Origin: Pedinophyceae sp. YPF-701
Lineage: Eukaryota > Chlorophyta > Pedinophyceae
Assembly: GCA_916048055.1 (NCBI GenBank)
Contig: CAJZHL010000006.1
Coordinates: 372,001 to 436,000, forward strand
DNA: 64,000 nt
Direction of reading: 5' to 3'
The notes under the pieces are model-generated. The model was not told the DNA's origin and did not search any database. It saw only the letters and a list, made by a program, of their open reading frames with translations. This document shows positions 11,525 to 26,500 of the stretch, one piece after another (position 1 is the stretch's first letter; every line of letters begins with the position of its first letter). A program made the position numbers and the translations under genes.

Positions 11525-14500
11525 ATGCCGGCTGCCCACGCGAGCGCCGACACGGATGGGGCGCTCATGACGTCCCTGTCCGCCGCAGCGACAGCGCTGC
11601 TTGACAAGCACCCGCACCTGCATCAGCTGAGGGACGTCGCGGCAGGAAAGGTGGGTATACCCATCTGAGCCGTCAACAGGACGTGTTCCCCCACGACGTG
11701 CTCCTGCTCACTGTCCACACCCGAGCGCCGGGCCCAGCGCGGGCACGTCGCGACGTGGCCCAGCCCAGCGTTGAGCGACAGCTGCAAGCTCGCCGCCTGG
11801 ACCACCGGCCATCGAAAGTGCTCCCCCAGCGGGCGTGTGCGCCGACACCACACAGCCGCCGGCCAGCCTCTGTCAGCCGGCGTGAAATGCGGCTTCCAGC
11901 GGCGGCCGCCCGGGACCCGCGAGGCGCCCCCGCCTCCCCACATTCATCGCCTCACCAGCCACGTGCCCTCGGCCCTCTTGTTGTGCCCCCCGCAGGCGCC
12001 ATCGGCGCAGGCCGCTCTCCAGTGTGTGCGCACAGCTCTGTACGACGCCCGCGCAGCGCCCCTCGCGGCCACGCTCTTCCGCGCGTCGCTCCCGACGATC
12101 ATCCACGGCGTCTTCGAGGACCACCGGCACCCGGGAACCGCCATCGACCCCGCACAGGTCGCCTGCGCCCTCCTCGTAGCATCCTTCTACGCGCCGCACG
12201 TCACGCCGGACGTGCGCCAATTCTTCCACGCGCACCCGGCGCTCAACCCGTGGCGCTGCGCGGCCGGGCCCTCCGTGGACCGCGAGCGCGCCGTCCTGGT
12301 GTGTCGGTGCGCGCTCCTGATCCGCGACACAGGGCCGGGCGCAGAGCTGGCGCAAACATGGTCGGTGCGGCCCGCGCTGGCGCTCCTGCGCCACGGAGAC
12401 GACGACGTGAAGTGGGCCGCCGCCATGGCGGTGGCGCGGGCGATGGAGATGTCCGACGCAGGTGCGACGCACACAAACAAAACAAGACACCCCCCCCCTT
12501 TGAAGCAGCAACCGCGCCTCGAAACACGCGCGCATTGCCGAAACAATACGTGTCTCTGCCAGCTGCCGCACACTCACGTCGCTGCGGTGCCCGATCTGTG
12601 TGCGCAGGCACGGAGCGTTTCCTGGCGCAGCACCTCCCGAGCGACACGCCAACACAGTGCGCCCTGCGGTACGAGTGGTTCCGCAACGAGCTGGTCGTGA
12701 CCGGCGCGGCGATGTGGATGCAGCCCAGCAGCGCCGCAAACGTGTCCCGCGAGGACGCGAGCGGCGCGGGGCCTCTGGCCGCCACACCCCCCCCAGGCCA
12801 CGTGCGCGTGTGCGGGCTCGACCTGCCCGTGCGGCCGTCGCCGCCCGAGGATCGCGCCGCCGCACTCAGCGACTCGAGCGCGCGGTTCGTGCCCACCGCC
12901 GGGAGCGCGGCCGCGCTGGAGGCCGCCGTGGTCGCACTGATGCAGCGGGCACCGCTGGTGCTGGAGGGGCCGCCCGGCTGCGGCAAGTCGTGCGTGATCG
13001 AGCACCTGGCGCGCGTGACGGGGAACGCGGCGAGCATGGTGCGCATCCACGTCGACGACCAGATGGACTCCAAGTCCCTCCTCGGCACCTACGTGGCGGG
13101 GAGTACCCCGGGGGAGTTCGTGTGGCGCGCCGGGCCCGTGACACAGGCCGTCGAGCAGGGCCGCTGGCTCCTCATCGAGGACGTCAACCTCGCACCGCCC
13201 GAGGTGCTCGCGGCCCTCGTCCCGCTCCTGGAGACGCGCGAACTGCAACTCGCGCAGCGCGCACAGACCGTCACCGCAGCGCCGGGGTTCCAGCTGCTCG
13301 GAACCGTCACGTCGAGCCCGAGCGGGTCCGGCGCCGGCGCGTACGGGTCAGCGCAGGCGCTCCGCGACCTCCTGGGGAGCCTGATTCAGGTTGTGCGGGT
13401 GCCGGAGCCCTCCATGTCTGACGCGCTCGAGGTGCTCGCTACGGCGCACGAGCCGCTGCGGCCGCTGCTGCGGCTCGCGCTGCGGTCGCTCATGATCATG
13501 CGCGCGGCCGCGGAGAGCCCCGCGGGCGGAGCGGGCCAGGACGCGGGCGGCGAGGGCGACGCTGACCGCGCGGTGGTGCTCGCACTGCTCGAGGCGGCGG
13601 GGCTGCGGCCCGGGGACCGCGGACTACACCTCGGCCGGCACTTCTCTGTGCGCGACGTCAGCAAGTGGTGCCGCCGCATGCAGCGGATCCACGCGGCCGT
13701 GCTGCAGCGCAACGCCGCAGCGATGCGCGCGCGCGCGTCGGAGGGCGACGTGACGGTGGACGACGTGCCGCTTGCTGTCCGCGAGGCCGCGTTCACGGAG
13801 TTCGCGGACATCTTCGCGGCCCCCGTCCCGTCCGACGCCGCGCGGCAGGCGCTCCTGCGCTGTCTCGCCGCCGCGTGGGGGCTCGACCCGTCCGCCGCCG
13901 CCGACCACTACCAGGCGCTGCACAAGCCGCAGCTGCGCATCGGTCCGGACCACGTGAACGTCGGCCGCGTCGCGCTGCCCGCGGTCGGCCGCTCCGCGCC
14001 CCGGCAGGCCCCCTTCGCCGAGACCGCGCACGCCATGCGCATGCTCGAGCGCGTCGCGGCGGGCGTCGCCATGAACGAGCCGACGCTCCTCGTGGGCGAG
14101 ACGGGCACGGGGAAGACGACCCTCGCGCAGCGCATCGCGGACGCCGCGGGCGCGCGCCTCGTCGTGCTGAACCTGAGTCAACAGACGGACTCCAGTGACC
14201 TCCTGGGGGGGTTCAAGCCCCTGGAGCCCCGGCAGGCCCTCGCGCCCCTGCTGCAGCGGTTCTGCGAGCTCGTGCCCGCGACGTGGCCCCGCGGCGACAA
14301 CAGCGCGTACCTGTCGAAGGTGACCAAGCTGGCAACGCAGACCAAGTGGGCGGCGCTGGTCAAGGCCTTCCGCGCGGCGGTGAGGAAGGCCGGCGGGAGC
14401 GCGCGCGGGGACGCGCCGCCGCAGAAGCGCGCGAAGACGGAGGCGACGGCGCTGGCGGGGGAGTGGCGGCGGTTCGCGGAGGACGTGGAGGCGGCGGAGC

Positions 14501-17500
14501 GTCTGGTGGCGGCGGCCGAGGGGGGCGTGGCGTTCTCGTTCGTGGAGGGCGCGCTGGTGCAGGCGGTGCGCGAGGGGCACTGGCTACTGCTCGACGAGAT
14601 CAACCTCGCGCCCGCCGAGGCGCTCGAGCGCATCGCGGGCCTGCTGGAGGGCGACGGGGCGGGCAGCTTGACGGTGGCCGAGCGGGGCGACGCGTCGGCG
14701 GTCGCGCGGCACCCGGGGTTCCGCTTGCTCGCCGCGATGAACCCCGCGACGGACGCGGGCAAGCGCGACCTGCCCGCGGCGCTCAAGAGCCGCATGACCG
14801 AGATATGGGTGCCGGAGCCGTCGCAGAAGGGGGATCTGCAATTGGTGGCGGCGTCGTACCTGCAGGGGACGGCCGCGCAGCCGCCGCTGGCGGAGGTGGT
14901 CGAGTTCTACGTCGCCGCGAAGGAGGAGGCCGCGTCGGCGCTGACGGACGGCGCCGGGCACCGCCCCTCGTACTCGCTGCGCACCCTCTGCCGCGCCCTC
15001 GAGTACGTGCGGTGCGCGGTGCCGGTGTACGGGCTGCAGCGCGCGCTGTACGACGGGTTCGCGATGAGCTTCCTCACGCTGCTCTCCGGCGAGAGCGCGC
15101 CGCGGCTCGAGCGCCTCATCTGCCGGCACCTCCTGGGCGGCAACAGCGTGCCCAAGGGGCTGATGCGGGCGCCGCCGGAGCCGAAGCACTCCCCGCACGT
15201 GCTGTTCGATAGCTTCTGGATCGAGCGCGGGCCGCTCGGGCAGTTCGCGGGCGGCGAGGAGGACGACGGCCAGGGCCGGCGGTTCGTGCGCACGCCGTCG
15301 GTGGCGCAGCACCTGCGCAACATCGCCCGCGCGGCGCTCCTGCGCCGCAACCCGATCCTCCTCCAGGGCCCGACCTCGAGCGGGAAGACGTCCCTCGTGG
15401 CGTACCTGGCCGCGCAGACAGGGCACAAGTTCGTCCGTATCAACAACCACGATCAAATCGACCTGCAAGAGTATCTCGGGAGCTACGTGGCGGACGAGAC
15501 GGGCAAGCTGGCCTTCCGCGAGGGCCCGCTCGTCACCGCCCTGCGCGAGGGCCACTGGATCGTGCTCGACGAGCTCAACCTGGCCCCGACGGAGGTGCTG
15601 GAGGCGCTGAACCGGCTGCTGGACGACAACAGGGAGCTGTTTGTGCCGGAGCTGCAGGAGGTGGTCAAGCCGCACGCGCACTTCATGCTGTTTGCGACGC
15701 AGAACCCGCCCGGGCAGTACGCGGGCCGCAAGGTGCTGTCGCGCGCGTTCCGGTCGCGGTTCATGGAGCTGCACATCGGGGACCTGCCGGACGCGGAGCT
15801 GGCGGTGATTCTCGACAAGCGGTGCGGGATCCCGCCGTCGTACGCCGCGAAGATGGTCGAGACGATGAAGGAGCTGTACCGGCGGCGCAGCAGCGGGAAC
15901 GCGCTCGCGGGCAAGCACGGGTTCATCACGCCGCGCGACCTCTTCCGGTGGGCCGAGCGGCGCGCGCAGGGGTACGAGCAGCTGGCCGAGGACGGCTTCT
16001 GCGTGCTGGGCGAGCGCCTCCGCACGCCCGGCGAGCGCGCGGTCATCCTGGAGGTCCTCAAGAAGACCATGAAACAGTCGATTGACCCCTCGCACATTTA
16101 CCGGCGTGACGGCGACGCCCCGCTCGCGCGGCTGGAGCAGTCGCTCGCCGGCGCGGACTCCGACCACGACGACGCTACCGCGCAGCAGCTCGCGGCGCTC
16201 CTCCGCGGCATCGTGTGGACGCCCACGCTGCGGCGGATGTACACGCTCGTCGACCGGTGCCTGCAGCACAGCGAGCCCGTGCTGCTGTGCGGGGAGACCG
16301 GGACGGGCAAGACGACGGTGTGCCAGCTCCTCGCGGCGATGCGCGGGCAGCGGCTCCACATCGTCAACTGCAACCAGTTCACGGAGGCGTCGGACTTCCT
16401 GGGTGGGTATCGTCCGAGCAGGGACCGGGAGGTGGCGCTGGAGCGGCTCGCGGGACACGCCGCCGCGATCCTCGCGCACCCGCTGACCGTGGACGCGGAC
16501 AAGGCGGCGCTCGCGGGCGTGCCCGAGACGATCACGTCGATGCTGGGCCCCGAACTCGCGGCAGCGCTGGCGGCGCTGTCGAAGCTGGTTGCGGGCGCGG
16601 TGCGCGCGGACCCGGACGGCGACGCGAGCCGGGCGCTGCAGGAGCAGCTCGACGGTCTGAAGGACGCCGCCAAGCGGGCGCGCGCGCCGTTCGTGTGGGA
16701 GGACGGTCCGCTGGTCACAGCCATGCGCAACGGAGACATGGTGCTGATCGACGAACTCAACCTGGCCGACGACGCGGTGCTGGAGCGGCTCAATTCGGTG
16801 CTGGAGCCGTCGCGCACGGTCACGCTCGCCGAGAAGGGCGGCGGCGGCGCGGAGGTGGTCGTTGCTGCGGAGACCTTTCGCATTCTCGCAACCATGAACC
16901 CGGGCGGCGACTACGGGAAGAAGGAGCTGTCGCCCGCGCTGTCAAACCGGTTCACGAGCGTCTGGGTGGGCGGCGCGAGCAGCGACGAGGAGCTCCTGCA
17001 GGTCCTGCGCGCGCGCCTGGCGTCCGAGACGGCGCGCGCAGAGGCGGCGCCGCGCATCGTCGCGTTCTGGCGGTTCTACCGGGAACACCCCGCGCTGTGC
17101 CGCACGGGCCTGTCGACGCGGGACCTGCTCGCGTGGGTGGGCTTCATCAACGCCACGGAGCCCGCGCTCGGCACGTTGGCTGCGTACGCGCACGGCGCGC
17201 ACCTGGTGCTGCTGGACGGGATCGGGCTCGGGGTCGGGATGGCGCCGGCCGCTGCGGCGGCGCTGCGGCGGCACTGCCGCGACTTTCTGGCGCGGCAGCT
17301 GCCGGACGACGCGCAGGACGCGGCGGAAGCGGCTGCGGGTGCTGGGAGCGTGAGCCTGGACGCGCCCGACGGGGCGGGCGCTCCGGGCGAGACGTGGGGG
17401 ATCGCGCCCTTCTTCACTCCAGCGGGACCGCACGCGGGGGCGCCGGAGGCCGCGGGGGGGCGGTTCAGCCTCGGCGCGCCGACGACCGCGCGCAACGCCT

Positions 17501-20500
17501 ACCGCGTGCTGCGTGCGCTGCAAGTGCGCAAGCCCGTGCTGCTGGAGGGCTCGCCCGGCGTCGGGAAGACCACGCTGATCGCGGCGATGGCGCGCGCGAG
17601 CGGGAACGAGCTCGTGCGCATCAACCTGTCGGAGCAGACCGACATGATGGACCTCCTGGGCGCCGACCTGCCACGTCAGGGCGGCGCGCCGGGGGAGTTC
17701 GCGTGGAGCGACGGCCCGCTGCTGCGCGCCATCCGCCAGGGCGCGTGGGTGCTCCTCGACGAGCTCAACCTCGCGGGGCAGCCCGTCCTCGAGGGCCTGA
17801 ACGCCGTCCTCGACCACCGCCAGCAGGTGTTCATCCCCGAGCTGGGGCGCACCTTCCACTGCCCGGGGACGTTCCGGCTGTTCGCGGCGCAGAACCCCCT
17901 GCAGGAGGGCGGCGGTCGCAAGGGGCTCCCGAAGTCGTTTTTGAACCGGTTCTCGCGCGTGCACGTGGAGCTGCTGCACGCGGGCGACCTGAGGCTGATC
18001 GTGGGCGCGCTGCACCCGCGCGTGCCGGCGGGCGTCGCGGAGCGCATGGTGGACTTCACATGCGCGCTGCACGCGGCGGTGAACGACGAGCGGCGCTTCG
18101 GCGGCGCGGGCGGCCCCTGGGAGTTCAACCTGCGCGACATTCTGCGGTGGTGCTCGCTGGTGGAGGGCGCGGCGGGGGACGGCGACCTCGAGATGTACGA
18201 ACACGCCGCGCGGCACTTCGTGCGCATGCTGTACGTGCAGCGGCTGCGGACGGACGCCGACCGCGCGGAGGCGCTGCGTCTGTTTGAGAGCGTGTGGGGG
18301 GCGGGGGACGAGGGCGACGCGGGGCGGGTCCCGACGGTCCTGTGCACGCCGGAGGTGCTGCGCATCGGGCGGGCGCGGCTGGCGCGGTCGGCGCCGGAGC
18401 TGGGAGCTGGCACGGAGGGCGGATGGGTCGCGCCGCGGGAGGGTCGGGGCGGGAACGGCCGCGCGGCGCTGAGCCCGGCGCCGGAACAAATGCCGGTGCT
18501 GGAGTCGGCGCTGCACACGCTCGGCATGGGGTGGATGTGCCTGCTCGTCGGGCCCGCGGGGACGGGCAAGACGGCGGCGGCGCGGATGCTTGCGCAGCTA
18601 GCGGGGCAGCATCTCCTGGAGGTGAGTCTGACGTCCGGGTCGGACACGTCGGACCTTCTGGGAGGCTTCGAGCTGCTCGAGCCGGACCGGTGCGTGCAGC
18701 AGCTGCGCAGCCGGGCCCGCCGCCTCGTGCGGTCGTACGCGGCAGCGCTGCTGTGCCACGCACAGGACGACCTGAGCGCCGTCGAGGCGCTGTGCGAGGG
18801 CGTGGAGTCTTTCGAGCAGCGCGATGCCGCTGGCACGGGCGCGCCGGTCGAGGACCTGGCCAGTCTGCATCACCGGGTGTCGCAATTCAGTCTCCACATG
18901 TCGCAGCACCAAGGCCGCGTCCCCTGGGCGGCCAGGGAGGCTGCGCAGCTCGTTCGCGACATCGACGCGCTGCGTGAGTCCCTCGTGGGCGCCGGCAAGG
19001 GCGCCGCGGGGCGGTTCGAGTGGGTGGACGGCGCCCTGCTGCGCGCCATCGAGTCGGGCGGGTGGGTGCTCCTGGACAACGCCAACATGGTCAGTCCGAC
19101 GGTGCTGGACCGTCTGAACCCGCTGCTCGAGCCCGGCGGGCAGCTCTACCTGAACGAGTGCGGCTCGGTCGACGGCCGGCCGCGCCTCATCACGCCGCAC
19201 CGCGCCTTCCGCCTGATCCTCACCGCGGACCCGCGGCACGGCGAGGTGTCCCGCGCCATGCGCAACCGCGGCATCGAGATCTTCATCGCGGCGCCACCCC
19301 CGCGCGCGGCGCACCCCGGCCTGTCCGGCGCGCTGTCGCTGGAGGGCGTGCCTGGCGCAAGGCTGCAGAGCGCGATGTGCGCCGCGCACTGCGCCGCGGT
19401 CGAGGCCGCGGCCGCGCACCACCGGCGCGCCCCCGCGCTGCGTGCCCTGCGGCTGTGGGGCACGACGACGCGAGCGCTCGTGCAGCGTGGGTTCCCAATC
19501 GGTGTTGCGCTGCGGAGGGCGTGGGACCAGGCGTACACGCACGCGGATGGCGACCGCGGGCTGGAGATCAGGCTGCGAGAGGTATTCGACGCCTTGTGTC
19601 GCGACGTCGACGCCGCGGGGGCGCTCGAGGATGGGACGGGGCGGCCTGAGAGCGCGCTGACGCTGCCTGGGTTCTGGCCACGGACGGTGGACGCGAACAT
19701 GCTGATGACGCGGTCCCGCGACGCCGGCACGATGCGCGACGTCGCGGTCGTGGCGCACGCGGCACTGGCCGTCGTGGCCCGCGACGCGCACGTCTCTGGG
19801 GGGGGCATCTTTGCAGCACTGCTTGACAGCAGCGCAAACCTCCGTGCGGCTCTCGCGGTGCCCCAGGCGACCCCGGACGCCGGGCAAGCATCTACGACGA
19901 CACGCGGCGCCGGGCTGGCGGAGTGGACCGGCCTCGAGACCGCGCTCCGGCTGGCTGTCGAGGGTGCGGCTCCGTCGCGGTCCGAGCTGGAGGTGCGTTG
20001 CCGCGCGGTGGCGGAGGACCTCTCTCTGCTGGCCAGCCGGCTCGGTGGCAAGTCTGGCGTCCTGCGCCTCGCCGCGTCCTTCGCGCAGCGGGTCGGGGAC
20101 CTCGAGGCGACTCGGGCGGCGTTGCAGGACCGCAACCACGACGATACGTGCCTGGGTGCGGACGAGCGGCGCCTGGCTGGGCGTCGACGGGGCAGCGACC
20201 GAACGCAGCGCGCGTGGGCGTCGGCGCTCGGGGTTCTGTGGGCGTGGGCGTGTCTGAAGGAGGGGATCGAGGACTGCTGTGCGGCCCTGAGCCAGCCAGG
20301 AAGACACCCCCTGTTGTTGTCGTCGTTCGCCGCGGCGAGCGACCCCACGGCGCACGCGCGCGCCGCGCAGAAGCACGCCGTGATCCCCTGGATCCACCCG
20401 CTGCTGCTCGCCATCGTCGAGTTCGAGGCGGCGGTGGTAGGGGGGGGACTTGTCCCCGAGGGGTCCTGGGTAGAAGCGCTCGAGAGGCTCGGCGCCGAAC

Positions 20501-23500
20501 GCGACGCGCTGGTGCGGCACAGCATCGCGACGTGCGACCTGGACGTGCAGATGCTCAGCCTGCTGTTCCTGAGGCTCCGGAAGCGCTTCCGCGCCGTCCT
20601 GGAGGGCTGCACGGGTCTGTCCAGCGACGTGTGCCAGGGGGCGGCCGCGCAGCGCGCCACCCACGTCGTCGCGGAGACCGCCGCGGCGCTCGGGCTCGGA
20701 CCCGAGGCGCCTTCGAAGCCGCTGCTCTGGCGGCACGGCGGGCACGTTCCCGCGCCGCCCTCCGAGCAGGCAGCAGCAGCGCTCCACGCGCTGCTCAACG
20801 TCAGCGCCGCCGCGCACGTCTCCGGCCAAGCAGGCGCGGACTCGGTCCACCGCGCCGCGGAGGACCTCGCGGAGCTGCAGATGCGTTCCGGCAAGGAAGG
20901 CATCGACATGCAGCTCTTGCTGGCTGAGCGCGAGCAGCGCATCGCCGAGGCAGAAGCGCGCCGGTTCGCGGTCGGGTGCGACCCAGCCCTGCGGCGCGCT
21001 TGCCTGAACGCGCTGTCGATGTTCGGCGCGGCGGCGATGCAGGCCGCCCTCGGCACGACGTCCACGTCGGAGGTGGAGCGCTTCTCCCGCATCGCCGCCG
21101 AGGCCGCCGCCGCGCTGCAGCTCCGCGTGGACGAACTGCGGTCCGCGCCGGCCTCCGCGGACATCTGGCAGTCGCCGGGCACGCAGGACGCCGGCGGCGC
21201 AGCGCTCGCGCTCCCGCCGCGGTTCATGTCGTCGCAGTTTGGCCGGGACGCCCAGGTGGGGCTGCAGGTGCTGCAGGGCGCGCTGTGTGCGCGCCTGCAG
21301 GCCGGCGTGGCTGCCGAGCTGGCTGTCGTTGCGGCGAGGCACAAGACGGGCGACGTCGACGTGGGCGAGGCGGACAAGCGGGCGTTGCTGCGGAAGTCTG
21401 TCGGGGCAGTGGAAGCAGGGCTGTTTGCGACGGGGCTGCCCGTGACGTCGCTCGTCGGGCTGAAGCAGCTGCAGTGGATGCTCTCGGCGGACGGAGCGGC
21501 GAGCTCCGAGGCCGTTGCGACCGTCCTGCACGTCGTGTGCTTCCACTGGGCGTCCAGTATTCTCCAACACACCGCGCAGGTGCCAAAGCTGCACGTGACG
21601 CCCCGTAGCGGCGAGTCAGGGCTGCACATGCTGTCCATTCGCGCGGGCGACAGCAGTCAGCTGTTGCCGGCAACAGGGCACCTCTCCGTGCACGCCTCCG
21701 CCATCGCGCTCGCGGCTGCCCCCGCGGTGGACGTGCAGGCCGTGCGCGCTGCCGAGCTGCGCACCGCCGCGCGGATGATCCGAGCTGCGTGCCGCAGCGA
21801 TGCCCCGCGCGACGCACAGGTGCTGTCGTCGCTGCTGGCGGTGATTCTCGCGGCTCACGCGCCCGCGGCGTCCTCGGACAGCGACCGCGCAGCGCTCGTC
21901 GCAGCAGCGCGCGGTCTCCTGCAGGGCGACGCGGGACCGGCCGCGGCGGTGTGCGACATCGCCAGCCGCAGCAGCCACACCAAGCTACGCGAGGTCAACG
22001 ACAGCGGCCTTCTCCGCAGAGCGCTAGACGCCGTGGCTGCAGCGTCACGCTCGGCGCGCGCGCCGTGTCCGCGCAGTGCGGCGGCGTGGGCCCTGCTCGG
22101 GACGCTCCGTCTGCACCTCGCCGCGCCGCCGCTGGGCATCGACCCCGCGTGCAAGTCCTCCCTGAAGCGCTCCGTCTGTCTGTCGGACCTGCACGGCCGC
22201 GTGCACCCCGAACAGCACGTGCGGCGGGAGTACGCGCGCCTGCCGTTCGGGCCCGCGCAGGACTTCTACCTCGGTGCCCTCCAGACGCGCGGCGACGCGC
22301 TCAAGGCCCGCGCAGACGCGCTCGAGGGCAAGGGAGTGCCCCGCCCGGTGCCGTCCGCCTTCCCGCAACTGCGCGCGGAGATCGGCCGCATCGAGTCCGG
22401 GCCCGCGAAGCCCGAGCGCATCGTGCAGCTCGTGGACGACCTGACGGGCCCGAGCGCGAGCAGCGACGCGGTGGAGGCCGCAGAGGGTCTGACGTCGACC
22501 CTCATCGCTGCTGCGGAGGGGTTGGAGCGACGCTACCCCGCGTACGTCGACATTGTTTCTCCGGTGGTCCAGGCCATGCGGGAGATCAGCTACGGCCTCG
22601 GGGCGCTGACGACGATGCGGCGGCGCCCCGAGGTGAGCCGCGGGGCGTTCGCGATGGACGCCGAGGCTGCGGTGCGGTGCGTGGTGTCCCGGGCCGCGGC
22701 GGGGCTGATGGCGGTGCCGGCGGGCGCGTTCGTGCAACACGACGCTGTTGGACCCCTCGCGGTGTCGGAGCTGTCGCGTAGCGAGGTTCTCGAGGCTGTG
22801 CGCGCGCAGGTCAAGCACGCAGCACTGGCGTCGACCACGCCAGGCAGCGCCGTCCGCCCTGCGGCGGTCGCTGACCGGGAGGCGCACGCAGACGCGCTTG
22901 CATACAATGCACGCGCGGGCGCGCTGCACGTCGCGCTGACCGCGGCTGGACACGAGGCGTCTTTCGCGCTGCACGGTCTGGCGGGGGCGGTGCAGCAACA
23001 CGGGTCGGGGGCTCTCCGGAGGCTGAAGCGGTCGTTCCTGGCGCTGCTGTCGACGTGGGAGGAGCTCAAGGCGCTGCAGGCGCGCAAGGCCGAGGAGGAG
23101 GCCCAGGTGTTCAAGATGAAGCAGAAGACCACGGAAACCAAGGTCAAGTCGGAAGAAGAGGAGGCGGAAGAAGCCTACAACAGGATGTTCGGCAACTTCA
23201 GCGCCATGTTCGCGGACCTCGAGACCCTCACGCCGGAGCAGCTCCCCGAGGACGCCGCGGCCCCCGACGCGCCCGCCACCGACGACAAGGAGGCGTCGGC
23301 AACCGAGGCGGCAACGGCAGCGGCGGCGCACCTCCTGGGCGGCCGCATCCTCGAGGACGCCGTGGCGATCCACCGCGCGGTGTTCGACGGCGCGCACAGG
23401 GACGCGCCTGCGCTCGAGCCCGAGGAGGCGTTCCACCACAGGTACAACTTGGGGGTGTCTTTGATGCGCACGCTGGACTGCGTCATGCCCACGTGGACGG

Positions 23501-26500
23501 ACGAGGCGACGGCGGGCGGGCACCTCGCGCGCGTCCTGCAGCAGTGGCGGCGCATCGCGACGCGGCGCTCCGCCGTGCTGGCCGCGGACGGCGGTCTGAA
23601 CGAGCTGACGCGGCTGGGGGGCCGCAACGTCGTGAAAGCGACGCAGCGGCGGGCGGGCGACGAGGTCGACGTGCAGGGCCCGGTGCTCGAGGAGATGACG
23701 CTGCTGCAGGACCCCGTCGCGGGCGTGAAGGCGCGCATCGGCGCGCTGCTCGCGGAGTGGCCGGAGAATCCGATCCTCATGCAGCTGGACGCCATCTGCG
23801 ACCGCTTGCTGGCGATGGCGGTGACGGTGCCGCTGAAGCAGGGCATGACGGGCGTGGAGCTGCTCCTCGCGCGCGCGCAGCTGTGGGAGGACACGGCGGC
23901 GAAGCACGTGTCGATGCAGGCGGAGCTGTCCAAGGTGCAGCAGCTGGCCACGCGCTGGCGGAGGATCGAGCTCGAGTCGTGGCGGTTCCTGCTGGCGCGC
24001 ACGCGCGACGTGCACGCCGCGGGGGCGCACCGGACGTGGTTCTTCCTCCTGCGGCTCGTGTCCGGGCACGCCGACGGCAGCGACGCGTCCCCGACCGCGA
24101 CCATTGAGACGCTGGAGCACTATCTGCAAACCTCGACTGTCGGTGAGTTCCGCCGGCGCCTGGAGCTGCTCTGGGCGTTCTACGGGCAAGTCCGGATCGG
24201 CGTGGCTGCGGCGGGCGAGGCCGAGGGCGCGGACTCGCTGTCACACTCGATCTACAACCTGTGTCGGCACTACGGGCAGTTCTTGCCTGCGATCGAGAAG
24301 GAGATCGACGACGGGCTGCGGCCGATCGAGAAGGCGCTGGTCGACTTCGTCAAGCTCGCGAAGTGGGAGGACCGCGGGTACTACGCGCTGAAGTCGTCGG
24401 TGGAGAAGAGCCAGCGCCACCTGCACAAGATGTGCGCGCGGGCCGAGGCGGTGCTCAAGGAGCCCGTCGCGGCCTCGATCGCGCGCTGCTCGCTCGCCGT
24501 CGGCGTCGCCGACCTGCGCGCCGCGGACGCGGCCGAGGCGCCGTTCGGTGCCGACGGCATCGGAACGACGGCGGGCGAGAAGCCTGGCGCCAAGAAGTCG
24601 AAGACGAAGGCGAAGGCCAGCAAGCAGGACGTGGCCTCGCAGGTGGTACCCTCGCTCACGCGCGTGCAGGCCGCGCTCGAGGCGTGTCGGCGCGCTGCGG
24701 GGCCGGCCAGCGGCGCTCCTCAGCCGCAGGCGGGCACCAGCCTGCGCGAACGGCTGCCGGCGCTCGCGCGACGGTTCGCGTCGATCGCGACGGCGGCGTG
24801 CGCCGGCGACGGCGCGGCGGCCGTGCACGACGCGGTCCCCGCGGAGCTCGAGGACCTGTCCGCGGCGGCAATCGAGCAGGCTCTGGAGCTCAAGGATCTG
24901 TCAGACAAGTCTGCGAGGATGCGCAAGAAGAAGGCGCTGACCGACTTGTTCCGAACGCTCGCGGCCGTCGGCGTGTCGCACCACCGCGCGTCCGTGCCCG
25001 CGGACGACCGCACGCCCTCGGCGTGGTTCCTCCGCCCGGGCCCGCAGCTGGGCAGCACACTTATGGTGCAGGAGGCGGCGCCGGGGACGCGTGCGGACTG
25101 GCAGCGCGCCGACGCGTACCACTACACGTGCATCGCGCGCATCCAGCGGCTGTGGGAGGCCAGCAAGACCCCGAGCAGGGACCTGAGCGGCCGGGAGGTG
25201 GAAATCGCGGGAAGGATGTCGGCACACATGCTGCGGATGATGCGTGAGCAGCGCGCCGGGCTCGCGGACGTGTGCGCGCAGTACGACGCGCTCCGGCGGC
25301 ACATCCAGCTGCTCGAGCGGGCGAACGCCGGCGGTGCGCTGCGCGCGTCGGAAGAGGGCGCGCACTGTCTGGAAGCTGCAATGTGCGAGCTCGATGCGGC
25401 TAGTCTGGCGCTCCCGGACTGCGTGCGGCTGCTCGCGCTCGCTGCCGAGGCCGAGGACGACACGCGGCTGCGCAAGTCGCTCTCGGCGGGCGCGGACATG
25501 CTCCGGCGCCACGTGGACTGCGTTCGCGATGCACGCAAGGCCGTTTGTCGGGTCGCATCGTCCAAGGCTCCGGGATCGACCGCTGTGCTCGCTTCCGAGA
25601 CGGATGTCAGAGCGCTGCGGGACAGCGCGCGTGCCGTTCGTGCCGCGTGCGAGGAGGCGGGCGCGTTCGAACACAGTGCCCTTGCGAACCTGCCGGACGA
25701 GGTGCCTGACGTGCTGGCCAGCGTGCCGACGCTCGCGGACGCACAGAAGTGCCTGGCTCGAGCCAGCGGTGTGCTCGAGCAGGCGGTCGAGAGTCTATGC
25801 GCATCCAGGCAGGGAAGCGATGCGGTGTGCAAGGACGCAGGCGCGGCGGTCGAGGGTGCGGTGGGCGCGATCCTCGTCTGGGCGCAGAAGCTCAAGCGCA
25901 CGTGCGACGACCTCGACCGTAAGTACGAGGAGGCGCAGAAGGCGGACGAGCCGGAGCCCGAGGGATCGCCGCACGCCGATGGCGACGGCGTGGGTGAGGG
26001 CGAGGCCGGCGAGGACGGCTCGGGGAAGTCGGAGGCAGCCGTTCCCGCTCGCGACGCGCTCGGCGCCATGCTGAGCGTCTCTGACGCCGTCGCCGCCCTC
26101 CAGCACATCGCGACCGGCGAGGACGGGCTCGCGAAGGTCGGGGCGGCGCTGGGCCAGGTCGCTCACACCGTGCACGCCCGCGGGCCCGATGAGAGCAGCG
26201 GCCTGAAGGAGCAGGTGGCGTGCATGCTCAGCATGGCGCGCGGGCTGCTCGCCGTCGCGGAGCGCAGCTTCGCTTCGGTGCTGCGGCTGCACAGGGCGCA
26301 CGGCAAGCTTGCGCACGTGGTGATCGGTATTCTGACTTCGCTGGTCAAGGACGGGTTCTGCGTGGCCGCGGAGGAGCAGGAGGGCGACGGCGAGGGCGAC
26401 GGCGAGGGCGACGGGCGGTTCGTTGAGGCGGAGGGCACGGGTCTGGGTGACGGCGAAGGGCGCAAGGACGTGTCGGAGCAGATACAGGACGAGGACCAGA

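Noticed and set aside
11683-12607. Start of the long midasin frame at 11683
   Set aside because: The frame is open there by chance within introns; the true N-terminal exons are 11525-11650 and 11996-12461 in other frames, joined by consensus splice sites.
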